DNA from: Thalassobacillus cyri
Lineage (GTDB): Bacteria; Bacillota; Bacilli; Bacillales; Halobacillaceae
Direction: 5' to 3'
DNA: 64,000 bases
Assembly: GCF_900107755.1 (NCBI RefSeq)
Contig: NZ_FNQR01000003.1
Location: forward strand, 1-64,000
Within the stretch, counting starts at the first letter, position 1; the number at the start of each line of letters is the position of its first letter. The position numbers and the translations under genes were made by a program. Below the pieces are notes generated by a model that was not told where the DNA came from, did no database searches, and saw only the letters and a program-made list of their open reading frames with translations. Positions 35,078 through 43,273 of this stretch are shown here, piece by piece.

Positions 35078-36271
35078 TTACTCCTCCCCCTTGAAATGAT
35101 TCATAATGGTAGCCAGGTCTTTATCACCGCGCCCGGAAAGATTGATAAGGATTGTCTTATCCCGCGGTAAATCCTTCGCTTCTTTGAACGCCTGAGCTAA
35201 AGCATGAGCGCTCTCGACAGCGGGGATGATGCCTTCCGTCTCTGTCAGCAGCTTCAATGCGTCCATCGCTTCCTCGTCGGTCACCGCTTCATAACGTACT
35301 TGTTTGGAATCAAACAAATAAGCATGCTCCGGTCCGATGCCAGGGTAATCAAGACCCGCTGAAATCGAATAAGGCTCTGTTATCTGACCATGTTCATCCT
35401 GCAATAAGAAGGTCAACGAACCGTGAATCACTCCCCGGTCGCCTTTGGTCAATGTCGCCGCATGCTCCTCCGTATCGACACCTTTCCCAGCGGCTTCCAC
35501 ACCGATCAGTTCGACATCGTCTTCTAAAAATGGATGGAACATCCCGATCGCGTTACTGCCGCCCCCGACACAAGCATAAATGTAATCTGGCAAAGTCGGC
35601 TCTCCTTCAAGAAACTGACGCTTCGATTCATCACCGATAATGCGCTGGAAATCACGAACCATGCGAGGATATGGATGTGGACCGACCACGGAACCAATCA
35701 AGTAAAAATGATCTTCACAGTTCGCTACCCAGTAACGGATCGCTTCATTGGTCGCATCTTTCAAGGTTCCTCGGCCACTGGACACAGGAATCACTTCTGC
35801 CCCGAGCATTTTCATCCGGAAAACATTCGGTTCCTGGCGGCGGATATCTTCTTCCCCCATGAACACTTTGCATTCGAGACCGAACTTGGCCGCTACCGTA
35901 GCCGAAGCGACACCGTGCTGGCCTGCTCCGGTTTCTGCAATGATTTTACTTTTTCCCATCCGTTTTGCAAGCAACGCCTGCCCAATGGCATTATTTAATT
36001 TATGGGCGCCGGTATGAAGTAAATCTTCCCGCTTTAAATAAATCTTAGCCCCGCCTAACAAGTCTGTGATCTTATCCGCATGAGTAAGCGCTGTTGGTCT
36101 CCCCGCATACTTTTCTAACACATGATGATACTCCGCGATAAAATCTTTATCTGCCATAGCTTCATCAAGCGCTTCTTCCAGTTCCTGCAATGGAGCCATC
36201 AATGTTTCGGGCACATATTTACCGCCAAAATCACCGTACCGCCCTTTTTGATCCGGATATACTTGCACCAT
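35078..36271 (-). CDS. trpB: Tryptophan synthase beta subunit
   Basis: A 397-residue pyridoxal phosphate enzyme joining indole with serine. K91 in [10 protein letters not shown] binds the cofactor, and the phosphate-binding GGGSNAIG lies near 235. The length is normal. It overlaps the trpF end by 41 bases, a longer overlap than the four- and eight-base ones elsewhere in this operon. The ribosome site GAGAGGTGG lies inside trpF. Confidence 0.95.
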   Translation of the reverse strand: MVQVYPDQKGRYGDFGGKYVPETLMAPLQELEEALDEAMADKDFIAEYHHVLEKYAGRPTALTHADKITDLLGGAKIYLKREDLLHTGAHKLNNAIGQALLAKRMGKSKIIAETGAGQHGVASATVAAKFGLECKVFMGEEDIRRQEPNVFRMKMLGAEVIPVSSGRGTLKDATNEAIRYWVANCEDHFYLIGSVVGPHPYPRMVRDFQRIIGDESKRQFLEGEPTLPDYIYACVGGGSNAIGMFHPFLEDDVELIGVEAAGKGVDTEEHAATLTKGDRGVIHGSLTFLLQDEHGQITEPYSISAGLDYPGIGPEHAYLFDSKQVRYEAVTDEEAMDALKLLTETEGIIPAVESAHALAQAFKEAKDLPRDKTILINLSGRGDKDLATIMNHFKGEE

Positions 36272-36908
36272 AGTTTGCCACCTCTCTCATCAGCGCTTGA
36301 ATTTTATTTCGATCTTTTTTATTTTCCGTTTCGGTGCCGCTGGAGAGATCAATTCCTCCAGGGTAATAGCTTAATACCTCTCCTGCGTTTTCAGCAGTGA
36401 TGCCGCCCGCAATCAGACATGGCACTCCCTGACGCTCTGCTTCTTTCCTATAAGCAGGGACCGCTTCCCAATCGAATTGCACGCCGGTCCCGCCATAAAC
36501 CCCTTTCACTTTGGAATCTACTACAAAGCCATCGACGGCTCCTTTAAATAGATGCATATAATCGACCCCGAAGTCGGCGTGATGGATCACTTTCCATACT
36601 GGTAAAGAAAAATGTTCTTTAATCTGAAGCACTTCCGAAACCGTTTCATTGCCGTGTAATTGGATGATATCGAGTGGAACATAGTGCAGTACGATTTCAA
36701 GTTCCTCTATGGTTGGCTCCACAAAGACACCGACCAGCGTTTGGTCTGGATTCACTTCATTAATCCAGCGCCCGGCTCTTTCAGGCCTAACATAACGTTT
36801 CGTCCCTGGAACGAAAATGAACCCGAGATGAGTCGCCTGAGAATCTGCACTATAAGCTAAATCCTGCTTTGACCGGTTTCCACATAACTTGACTAAAGGC
36901 TCTCTCAT
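36231..36908 (-). CDS. trpF: Phosphoribosylanthranilate isomerase
   Basis: A 225-residue TIM barrel converting phosphoribosylanthranilate to its carboxyphenylamino-deoxyribulose form. Catalytic Cys in VKLCGN near 9 and Asp in DGFVVDSKV near 130 are seen, with [10 protein letters not shown] near 165 as the phosphate site. It is about 15-20 residues longer than usual at the C-terminus, and that extension lies in the overlap with trpB. ATGA links it to trpC. Confidence 0.93.
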   Translation of the reverse strand: MREPLVKLCGNRSKQDLAYSADSQATHLGFIFVPGTKRYVRPERAGRWINEVNPDQTLVGVFVEPTIEELEIVLHYVPLDIIQLHGNETVSEVLQIKEHFSLPVWKVIHHADFGVDYMHLFKGAVDGFVVDSKVKGVYGGTGVQFDWEAVPAYRKEAERQGVPCLIAGGITAENAGEVLSYYPGGIDLSSGTETENKKDRNKIQALMREVANYGASISGSKRAVR

Positions 36909-37666
36909 GAGCGGACACCTCCCATCAAACGAGTCACCGCATGATTGAGGTCATTCTGCCGCATCAACGCTTCACCGACAAGAATTCCTTCTGCCCCTGC
37001 AGCTGAAACCTGTTCGATATTTTCATAGCTGAAAATGCCGCTCTCAGAGACTATTAGACTTTCCTTTGGTACCATTGGGGCGATCTTTTTCGTTTGTTCC
37101 AGTGTAGTTTCAAAGGTTTTGAGATTCCGGTTATTGATACCGATGATTTTCGGGGTAAACTCCTTCAAAATTCCTTCCAGCGTTTCTTCCGAATGAACTT
37201 CGACGAGCGCTTCCAAACCAAGACCCTCCGCATGCTGGTAAAATTCGTGCAACTGTTTCGGCTCTAACGCTTCACCGATCAACAGAATCGCATCTGCTCC
37301 GATCCTGGCACTTTCTTCGATTTGAATGGAATCCATAATGAAGTCTTTTCGTAATACCGGCAGATTCACTACCTTTTTTATATCGCTTAAAAAGTCCCGG
37401 TGACCCTGGAAAAAATGCTGGTCTGTCAGTACAGAAATTGCCTGGGCACCTGCTTTTTCATATTCCCGGGCAATGACGACAGGGTTGAAATCATCACGGA
37501 TGACCCCTTTGGAGGGAGATGCTTTCTTCACTTCCGCAATCAAACCTGCAAGGTAAGGTGAATGCTTTAAGGCATCATGTAAGGAATAATGAGTAGTGCT
37601 TTGCTCTTCTGGCAGGAAAATCTTCTCTATCTCTTGTTGTTTGATGGCGAGAATCGTTTCAAGCAT
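36905..37666 (-). CDS. trpC: Indole-3-glycerol phosphate synthase
   Basis: A 253-residue TIM barrel closing the indole ring. Family blocks are visible: AEVKKASPSKG near 50, VLRKDFI near 105 (catalytic Lys), INNRNLKTF near 175 and SESGI near 205. The true start is ATG 37666 after AAAGGAGCAGAAAT, overlapping the trpD end by eight bases. The open frame continues upstream to 37699, but only inside trpD. Confidence 0.94.
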   Translation of the reverse strand: MLETILAIKQQEIEKIFLPEEQSTTHYSLHDALKHSPYLAGLIAEVKKASPSKGVIRDDFNPVVIAREYEKAGAQAISVLTDQHFFQGHRDFLSDIKKVVNLPVLRKDFIMDSIQIEESARIGADAILLIGEALEPKQLHEFYQHAEGLGLEALVEVHSEETLEGILKEFTPKIIGINNRNLKTFETTLEQTKKIAPMVPKESLIVSESGIFSYENIEQVSAAGAEGILVGEALMRQNDLNHAVTRLMGGVRS

Positions 37667-38678
37667 ATTTCTGCTCCTTTGTATGTGTGATTGCTTCAAA
37701 GTATTCCCTTACTATACCTTCCTCAAGCGCTTTTTTCACTTGCTTCACCCCTGTCTGGATGCTCTCGGCTTCACCTGCGATATATAATCCTGCCGCCGCG
37801 TTCATCAATACGATGTCACGCGCGCTGTCATTCGCTTTGTTATAGACGATATCCTGGATGATCGCTGCACTTTCTGCCGGATGGGTGATTTGTATATCTT
37901 CTAATTTTCCACGTTTCAGGCCGACCTCTTCCGGGCTCAGTGAAAATCTGGTAACCTCCCCATCTCTCAATTCCACGATATCTGTTTCTCCCGTAATGGT
38001 TATTTCATCAAGACCGTCACGGCCAGTCACAAGCAAAACATGTTTGGAACCAAGCGCCTTCAGGGTGCCTGCTAACTTTTCGCCATAGTTCGTATCATAG
38101 ATTCCGATCAACTGGCGTTTCGTCTGGGCGGGATTGGAAATCGGTCCGAGCAGGTTGAAGACAGTCCGGAATCCAAGCTCCTGCCTTGCTGGTACCGCAT
38201 GCTTCATCGCCTGGTGATAATTCGGTGCAAATAGGAAGGTCATCCGTTTTTCTTCCAGGGCACGCTTCCCTTCTTCAGGTGTAACTTCTAAGGGCATCCC
38301 CAACATTTCAAGCACATCGGCGCTTCCACTTTTGGACGATACTTTTCGGTTCCCATGCTTCGCCACTTTCACACCCATGGCGGCCAGCACAATTGCAACT
38401 GCGGTAGAAATGTTAAAGGTTGAACTTCCATCTCCTCCGGTTCCGCAAGTATCAATAACCGCATCGTCTTCAATATCCATTTTCAACATATTATTTCGCA
38501 TCGCTCTGGCAAAACCGGTCATTTCTTCGACCGTTTCACCGCGGTAGCGCAACACGCTCAATACGCTCATCAATTGTCCGGTAGAGACTTTCCCCTGCAT
38601 GATTTGATTCATCAATTCAAAGGCGTCCTGTTCCCCTAGCCTTTCTCCTTCAACGACGCGTTTCAATAATTCTTTCAT
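37659..38678 (-). CDS. trpD: Anthranilate phosphoribosyltransferase
   Basis: A 339-residue enzyme adding phosphoribosyl to anthranilate. The signature DTCGTGGDGSSTFNIS (near 80) binds the diphosphate and KHGNRKVSSKSGSADVLE (near 107) completes the site. Normal length, four-base ATGA overlap with trpE. Confidence 0.95.
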   Translation of the reverse strand: MKELLKRVVEGERLGEQDAFELMNQIMQGKVSTGQLMSVLSVLRYRGETVEEMTGFARAMRNNMLKMDIEDDAVIDTCGTGGDGSSTFNISTAVAIVLAAMGVKVAKHGNRKVSSKSGSADVLEMLGMPLEVTPEEGKRALEEKRMTFLFAPNYHQAMKHAVPARQELGFRTVFNLLGPISNPAQTKRQLIGIYDTNYGEKLAGTLKALGSKHVLLVTGRDGLDEITITGETDIVELRDGEVTRFSLSPEEVGLKRGKLEDIQITHPAESAAIIQDIVYNKANDSARDIVLMNAAAGLYIAGEAESIQTGVKQVKKALEEGIVREYFEAITHTKEQKYA

Positions 38679-40183
38679 CTCTGCTCCACTCCTTCTCTGC
38701 TCTTCTCAAAAACCTTCTCAGCTAACTCGATTGTCTTTTTCAATGCGCTTGCTTTATTCAATGTCTCTTCATATTCGCTTTGCGGGTCAGAATCGGCAAC
38801 AACTCCCGCACCTGCCTGAATATATGCTTTTCCTTGATACAGGATCATTGTCCGGATGGTGATGCAGGAATCAATATTACCGTCAAATCCAAGATAAAGG
38901 ATACCTCCTCCATATAAGTGTCTGGGAGTTGGTTCTAATTCCCGTAAAATCTGCATTGCCCTCACTTTCGGTGCTCCGGATAATGTTCCAGCCGGGAACG
39001 CAGAATACAATGCTTCAATCGGGTGGACATCCTTCCGTAATTCTCCGGTCACTTTACTGATGATATGCATTACCTTAGAAAAGCGTCCGATGGTCATGAA
39101 CTCCGGCACCTCAACGGACCCGTATTCGGCTACGCGGCCGATATCATTGCGGGCAAGGTCGACAAGCATTCGGTGCTCGGCCCGTTCTTTTTCATCAGCC
39201 AGCAGTTCCTTAGCTAATGAATTGTCGTCTTCTTCCGTTGCGCCTCGTTTTCTCGTTCCCGCAATCGGATGAATCTCTAATCTCTCGTTTCGGACTTCTA
39301 ATAGACGTTCCGGAGAACTCCCGATTACTTCAAGTTCACCAAATTTCAAATAAAACATATAAGGCGACGGGTTCACTTTCCTCAATACCCGATACAGCTG
39401 AAAACCGCCAAGCTTCGTTTCTGCCTCGAATCGCTGGGATAGTACCGCTTGAAAAATATCGCCGGCGTGGATGTACCGCTTCACTTTTTCTACATCCTGC
39501 AGGAATGATTCATGGGTATAATTGCTTTTCAAAGGGACCTCTTCTTCAGCCTCTTCATCGTTCGTCAGCATAAGATCATGAACAAATCCGTTGTTCATCA
39601 ACTGATCGCTGAGCTCTTTGATTCGCGCCTTGGCCAGGTTGAAATTCTCTTCCGGTTCAATCCCGTTTTCCAATCGTGCGAACTGCATGATCGTCGTCTC
39701 TTTCGTTTTATGGTTATAGGCGATCAACGTCTGGCAAAACAACAAGTGGTAGTTTGAAATCGGGATATCATCCTCGATGGCATAGGGGACCGGTTCTACA
39801 TCCGATATAGCATCATATGCGATATAACCGACGGCCCCTCCACGGAACGGAACAGCGACATCCGGTTCTTTTACTTTCAAGTACTCCAAGGAGCAATCGA
39901 AGGCATCCTGTAAATTCGGAGCTTCCATCACATATTTCCGTTGCATGTCTTTGATTTGAAAAGTTTCCCCGCTTTGTTCGACTTCCATCATAGGTTCGAT
40001 ACCGATAAACGAAAAATTGGACCATGGGGACTCCGGATCTTGGCTTTCCAGCATATAAACCGCTTCGTCCTTCAATGCCTGAAACATATGAATCGGTGTC
40101 AGTGTATCCGTATAAAAGGATTCTGTAACAGGAATAGTCTGATGCATGCGTGCATCATTCAGAAAAGCTTCACGTGTGGTCAT
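38675..40183 (-). CDS. trpE: Anthranilate synthase component I
   Basis: A 502-residue chorismate-using enzyme, first gene of trpEDCFBA-G. The C-terminal catalytic domain shows FQAVLSQRFE, PSPYMFYLKFG, IAGTRKRGATEEDD and AGTLSGAPKVRAM. The N-terminal half contains the LLESQDPESPWSNFSFIG-type tryptophan feedback region (here MLESQDPESPWS near 43). The start ATG follows GGAGAGGTGAGG, which can be hidden in a hairpin controlled by TRAP binding upstream. Confidence 0.95.
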   Translation of the reverse strand: MTTREAFLNDARMHQTIPVTESFYTDTLTPIHMFQALKDEAVYMLESQDPESPWSNFSFIGIEPMMEVEQSGETFQIKDMQRKYVMEAPNLQDAFDCSLEYLKVKEPDVAVPFRGGAVGYIAYDAISDVEPVPYAIEDDIPISNYHLLFCQTLIAYNHKTKETTIMQFARLENGIEPEENFNLAKARIKELSDQLMNNGFVHDLMLTNDEEAEEEVPLKSNYTHESFLQDVEKVKRYIHAGDIFQAVLSQRFEAETKLGGFQLYRVLRKVNPSPYMFYLKFGELEVIGSSPERLLEVRNERLEIHPIAGTRKRGATEEDDNSLAKELLADEKERAEHRMLVDLARNDIGRVAEYGSVEVPEFMTIGRFSKVMHIISKVTGELRKDVHPIEALYSAFPAGTLSGAPKVRAMQILRELEPTPRHLYGGGILYLGFDGNIDSCITIRTMILYQGKAYIQAGAGVVADSDPQSEYEETLNKASALKKTIELAEKVFEKSREGVEQR

Positions 40184-40186
40184 GTC

Positions 40187-40230
40187 CTCACCTCTCCATA
40201 TGATTATGGAGAATGAGAGTTTGAGGGTAA
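40187..40230 (-). promoter_or_regulatory. trpE Shine-Dalgarno sequestering hairpin
   Basis: On the minus strand CTCCAT and ATGGAG pair around six bases immediately before the trpE ribosome site, and CCTCA upstream can pair with TGAGG of that site. The sequestering strand CTCATTCTC (RNA sense, 40217-40209) is also perfectly complementary to GAGAATGAG (40344-40336) inside the TRAP site. Free RNA could therefore open the ribosome site, and TRAP-bound RNA would close it. No terminator with a T run is seen in this leader. Confidence 0.55.
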
Positions 40231-40289
40231 AAAGTGGATGATAAAATGAAGGTTGGTACAGGCAACGGCTCAGGCTCTCTCTGACGTCC

Positions 40290-40349
40290 CTCTACTCGCT
40301 CGGCTCAACTCATCCCACTACCTCAACTCAGCTCACTCATTCTCATCTC
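40290..40349 (-). promoter_or_regulatory. TRAP-binding site in the trpE leader
   Basis: Twelve GAG/TAG triplets in 60 bases of the minus-strand leader. Triplets begin (plus-strand coordinates of the complement) at 40290, 295, 299, 304, 309, 318, 322, 327, 332, 336, 342 and 347, mostly at the four-to-five-base interval required by the 11-subunit TRAP ring. This is the hallmark of MtrB/TRAP control by tryptophan; B. subtilis has 11 triplets. Confidence 0.88.
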
Positions 40350-40369
40350 TTAACTTTAACTTGTTTGTT

Positions 40370-40398
40370 AGTTTATAGAATACTATTCTTCCTGTCAA
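40370..40398 (-). promoter_or_regulatory. SigA-type trp promoter
   Basis: A perfect TTGACA (-35), a 17-base spacer and TAAACT (-10). The expected RNA start is about 10-15 bases before the first TRAP triplet. Confidence 0.7.
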
Positions 40399-40536
40399 CC
40401 AAAAGTTCTGACTATTTGTACAAAAGCAAAGACTTTACCTTAACAAATAATTCAATAAGAATTATTTACAAAAATGAAGCTTTTTCCTATCGTTATTCGT
40501 ATAATTAGTTATTCGGTAATCAAAGGGGGATTTAAG

Positions 40537-40740
40537 ATGACAGAGGTTTTTGAAACAATCAATTGGGCACTTGTTGCACCGCTGCTTGTCATTCAGTTGA
40601 TTTTGCAAGTGGTCGCATTGATCGATTGGTTCCGCATCGAGCATACAAATGGCCCGAAAATCATGTGGCTGTTCATCATTCTGTTATTAAATATGATTGG
40701 ACCGATCTTATATTTTGTTATCGGAAGGAGACAGGACTAA
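40537..40740 (+). CDS. YxlE-like PLDc_N membrane protein
   Basis: A 67-residue protein with two hydrophobic helices. It has the phospholipase-D N-terminal (PLDc_N) pattern: ending GPILYFVIGRRQD after NMIG. ATG 40537 follows AAAGGGGGATTTAAG. In B. subtilis yxlE precedes yxlF and yxlG in the sigY operon, and the same three-gene order is found here. It overlaps the next gene by one base (TAATG). The SigY, YxlC and YxlD parts are absent upstream, where the 350-base gap holds only the trp leader and promoters. Confidence 0.78.
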   Translation: MTEVFETINWALVAPLLVIQLILQVVALIDWFRIEHTNGPKIMWLFIILLLNMIGPILYFVIGRRQD

Positions 40741-41648
40741 TGTCGCTGCTCACGGTACAAGATCTTAAGAAAAGTTATGATGGCAAGCCTGTCATCCAGG
40801 GGATTGATTTTTCCATTAATAAAGGTTCTTGTGTAGCGCTTCTTGGCCCGAATGGCGCCGGCAAGACGACGACGTTGCGTATGCTTTCCGGTCTGATCCG
40901 TTCCAGCGGAGGAAAGATTTCCTTCGAGGGGATGAGCGATCAATCGGATATCCGTTTTAACATTGGATACCTACCCCAGCATCCGGTTTTCCATACCTGG
41001 ATGTCAGGCAAGGAGTTCCTCATCTATGTCGCGAGGCTTGCTAATATGGACAAACAAATCGCTTCCAAACGTGCTGATGAATTATTGGCCCGTGTCGGTA
41101 TCGCGGATGCGAAGAATAAACGGATTGGCAAATATTCCGGAGGTATGAAGCAGCGTCTGGGTATTGCCCAGGCAATGATTCACCAGCCGAAATTATTGAT
41201 GCTGGATGAGCCGGTTTCCGCCCTTGACCCCATTGGCAGACGCGAAGTGCTGACATTGATGGAAGAGCTGAAGCAAGAAACGACCCTGCTGTTCTCTACT
41301 CATATTCTGAATGACGCCGAAGAAGTCAGTGATGAACTGCTGTTGATGCATAACGGTAAAATTGTGGAGGCTGGATCCCTCGAAGGTGTACGGCAGAAGT
41401 ATCGTGTCGATAAGCTCGACGTTTCATTCCAGGAAGGCTTCACGCCTGAGGAAGCGAAAATAACTGCCTTGCCTACCGTCCTTCGCATGGAGACTAATAA
41501 AGGGGTTCATCATATTTTTGTTAACGACACCAACCAGGCGAGAGATGAATTTTTACAATTGATTTATACAGAAGGCTGGCCGCTAGAACGCTTTGAAGTA
41601 GGTCGTGCATCCTTAGAGGATCTCTTCATGAAGGTGGTGAATCCATGA
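40740..41648 (+). CDS. ABC transporter ATP-binding protein (YxlF-like)
   Basis: A 302-residue ATPase. Walker A GPNGAGKTT is at 36-44, the signature YSGGMKQRL near 138, Walker B LLMLDEP near 157, and the H-loop STH near 190. After the ATPase domain comes a C-terminal part of about 85 residues typical of drug/antibiotic-efflux ABC proteins. It would drive the permease encoded next. ATG 40740 is chosen from GGAAGGAG; the frame stays open to 40563, but that stretch is the YxlE gene in another frame. Confidence 0.9.
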   Translation: MSLLTVQDLKKSYDGKPVIQGIDFSINKGSCVALLGPNGAGKTTTLRMLSGLIRSSGGKISFEGMSDQSDIRFNIGYLPQHPVFHTWMSGKEFLIYVARLANMDKQIASKRADELLARVGIADAKNKRIGKYSGGMKQRLGIAQAMIHQPKLLMLDEPVSALDPIGRREVLTLMEELKQETTLLFSTHILNDAEEVSDELLLMHNGKIVEAGSLEGVRQKYRVDKLDVSFQEGFTPEEAKITALPTVLRMETNKGVHHIFVNDTNQARDEFLQLIYTEGWPLERFEVGRASLEDLFMKVVNP

Positions 41649-42421
41649 TGCAATTCATGACAGTTTTCAAACGTGAAATGCTGGAAGCAGGACGTAACTT
41701 CAAGTGGATTTGGGTGCCACTTGTGTTCATTCTGCTCGGAATAACAGACCCGATTTCCACCTATTATATGCCGCAGATCATCGAATCCGTAGGTGGCCTG
41801 CCAGAAGGTGCAACCTTTGAGATTCCGACACCTCCACCACACGATGTGCTGATGATGAGTCTTGCACAATACAGCCAGCTCGGTGTGCTTGTCGTCGCCT
41901 TGATGTCGATGGGGCTGATTTCAGGGGAAAGAAAAAGCGGCGTAGCTGAACTCGTGCTGGTGAAACCTGTCAAGTACAGCACCTACGTAACTGCAAAATG
42001 GGGCGCGGTAAATGTGCTGGTGCTCGTTTCATTTTTTGCCGGTATGTTAGCCAGCTGGTATTACGTCAACTTACTATTCGGTGATGTATCATTTATCCAT
42101 TTGTTATGGACGTGGTTCTTCTACGGACTATGGCTGCTATTCGTTATTAGTATATCGGTATTTATGAACACATTGTTCAAAGTGCCTGGACTGGTTGGAT
42201 TCTTAACGATTTTATTCGTAATCATCACCAGCATCATTACGAACATTTTCAGCCATGTCCTCGATTGGAGTCCCGCTAAGTTAAGTGGCTATATTCGAAC
42301 GATGCTCAGTGAAGGAAGCATTCCAGCTGACCTGTGGGGAACCGCACTGGTCACAATAGGAATCAGTACCGCCCTGCTTATAGCTGCTATCTACACTTTC
42401 CGCACCAAAGAAATGGCATGA
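41645..42421 (+). CDS. ABC transporter permease (YxlG-like)
   Basis: A 258-residue membrane protein of the ABC-2 type, six hydrophobic segments. It overlaps the ATPase gene by four bases (ATGA). The extracytoplasmic stretch near 40-70 is proline-rich (FEIPTPPPHD), and SGERKSGVAELVLVKPV near 92-110 is a family motif. Together with the ATPase and the YxlE-like protein it forms an export module. In B. subtilis YxlG helps to counter SigY; the substrate is unknown. No hairpin terminator is evident after it. Confidence 0.85.
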   Translation: MMQFMTVFKREMLEAGRNFKWIWVPLVFILLGITDPISTYYMPQIIESVGGLPEGATFEIPTPPPHDVLMMSLAQYSQLGVLVVALMSMGLISGERKSGVAELVLVKPVKYSTYVTAKWGAVNVLVLVSFFAGMLASWYYVNLLFGDVSFIHLLWTWFFYGLWLLFVISISVFMNTLFKVPGLVGFLTILFVIITSIITNIFSHVLDWSPAKLSGYIRTMLSEGSIPADLWGTALVTIGISTALLIAAIYTFRTKEMA

Positions 42422-42599
42422 TTTTTTTCATTCAGAGGGATTCAGCACCTCAGTACAAACCTGACTCGGACCCCTCTACCTTTATACATAAGGCGCTGTT
42501 AAACTTGTTGGTTTTCATAAGACTCTTATTTAACAATAGGGCCGAATTGTGGAAGACTCAGTTTCAAGGTAAAAGGGGGTTCTTTACCAAAAAAGAGTC

Positions 42600-42865
42600 A
42601 GGGATGGCTGGGAAACTACTCGCTTTCCAACTTCATCGCCTAGACACTCGCGACATAAGCAGTCCATCAACGGGAAGAAAGAACCCTTCCCTTTTGATGT
42701 TCTGCTTATGCGTGTCGTGTCTCCCAAGGCGATTACGCATTCATTTCTTTCCTGTGGGGGAGCTGGCAAGCCTCCTCGGTCGTTTCACTCCCTGCGGGGT
42801 CTTGCCTAGCTCCTTCTCCCGCGGGAGTCTCGCAGTTTCCCAACCAACCCATCCGAAGGATGAGA
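42600..42865. repeat. Nested palindromic repeat within the element
   Basis: The outer arms resemble those of the repeats at 10.8 and 56.7 kb (ACTCGCTTTCC, AAGCCTCCTC, GGGGTCTTGCC, GGAGTCTCGC). A further long hairpin of about 120 bases (arms CGACATAAGCAG and CTGCTTATGCGTGTCG) is inserted in one arm. The same insert occurs inverted at about 130-250. Confidence 0.75.
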
Positions 42866-43010
42866 GAAACGAACCCATTGCATAGATGAAGATGTCTTCC
42901 ACAAAACATATGGAACTATGATGCAGGTTATAAGCACGTTTTATGAGTAGCTCACCCTATGTTTGAAGGACTGCAAACCGATGTTTCCGTTTGCCTCACC
43001 TACGCTAGGA

Positions 43011-43129
43011 GGTCCGGGAAATTGCGAGACTCCTCGAAAATGCTACGCATTTCCTTCGTGCGGTGATTATTCAAGATGCTTTTTCAAAGTCCTATGGGAT
43101 GAACATGATCGGTGATTTCCCGGACCTCC
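43011..43129. repeat. Inverted repeat with 15-bp arms
   Basis: GGAGGTCCGGGAAAT (43011-43025) and ATTTCCCGGACCTCC (43115-43129) match perfectly. GCGAGACTCCT follows the first arm, a block shared with the other palindromes. Confidence 0.75.
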
Positions 43130-43236
43130 AGAGATTCTCAACCGTAACGGAAACAGTTTCTCTCGAAACTGAGTCTTCAAGTAAAGGGAGCTTAAATGTA
43201 AATCAACACTGGGATTTAACAGAGCCATACATAAAA

Positions 43237-43272
43237 AAGGAAGGATGCCTGAATCGGTATCCTTTCTTTTAA
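43237..43272 (-). terminator. Terminator of rodA-like gene
   Basis: GAAAGGATACC and GGCATCCTTCC pair around six bases and run into six T on the minus strand. Confidence 0.75.
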
Positions 43273-43273
43273 A

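Larger units (their letters stand above)
42484..43234. mobile_element. Non-autonomous transposable element (MITE-like) with 8-bp target duplication
   Basis: The element spans 42492-43226 and has no transposase. It is bounded by ATACATAA on both sides (42484-42491 and 43227-43234), a clean 8-bp target duplication. The ends are inverted: GGCGCTGTTAAA on the left and, read on the minus strand, GGCTCTGTTAAA on the right. GGAAGACTCAGTTTC and GAAGACTCAGTTTC lie further in. The interior holds two nested palindromes (42600-42860 and 43011-43129). It lies between the yxlG-like gene and rodA; no real gene is seen in this 850-base gap. Confidence 0.82.

Noticed and set aside
36231-36271. Frameshift or misassembly suggested by the 41-base trpF/trpB overlap
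   Set aside because: Both proteins are complete with normal motifs, and a ribosome site for trpB lies inside trpF, so a long natural overlap is adequate.
42334-42885. 183-codon open frame running from the ABC permease into the mobile element
   Set aside because: It begins inside the permease in another frame and continues through the repeat. No start signal; product is not protein-like.
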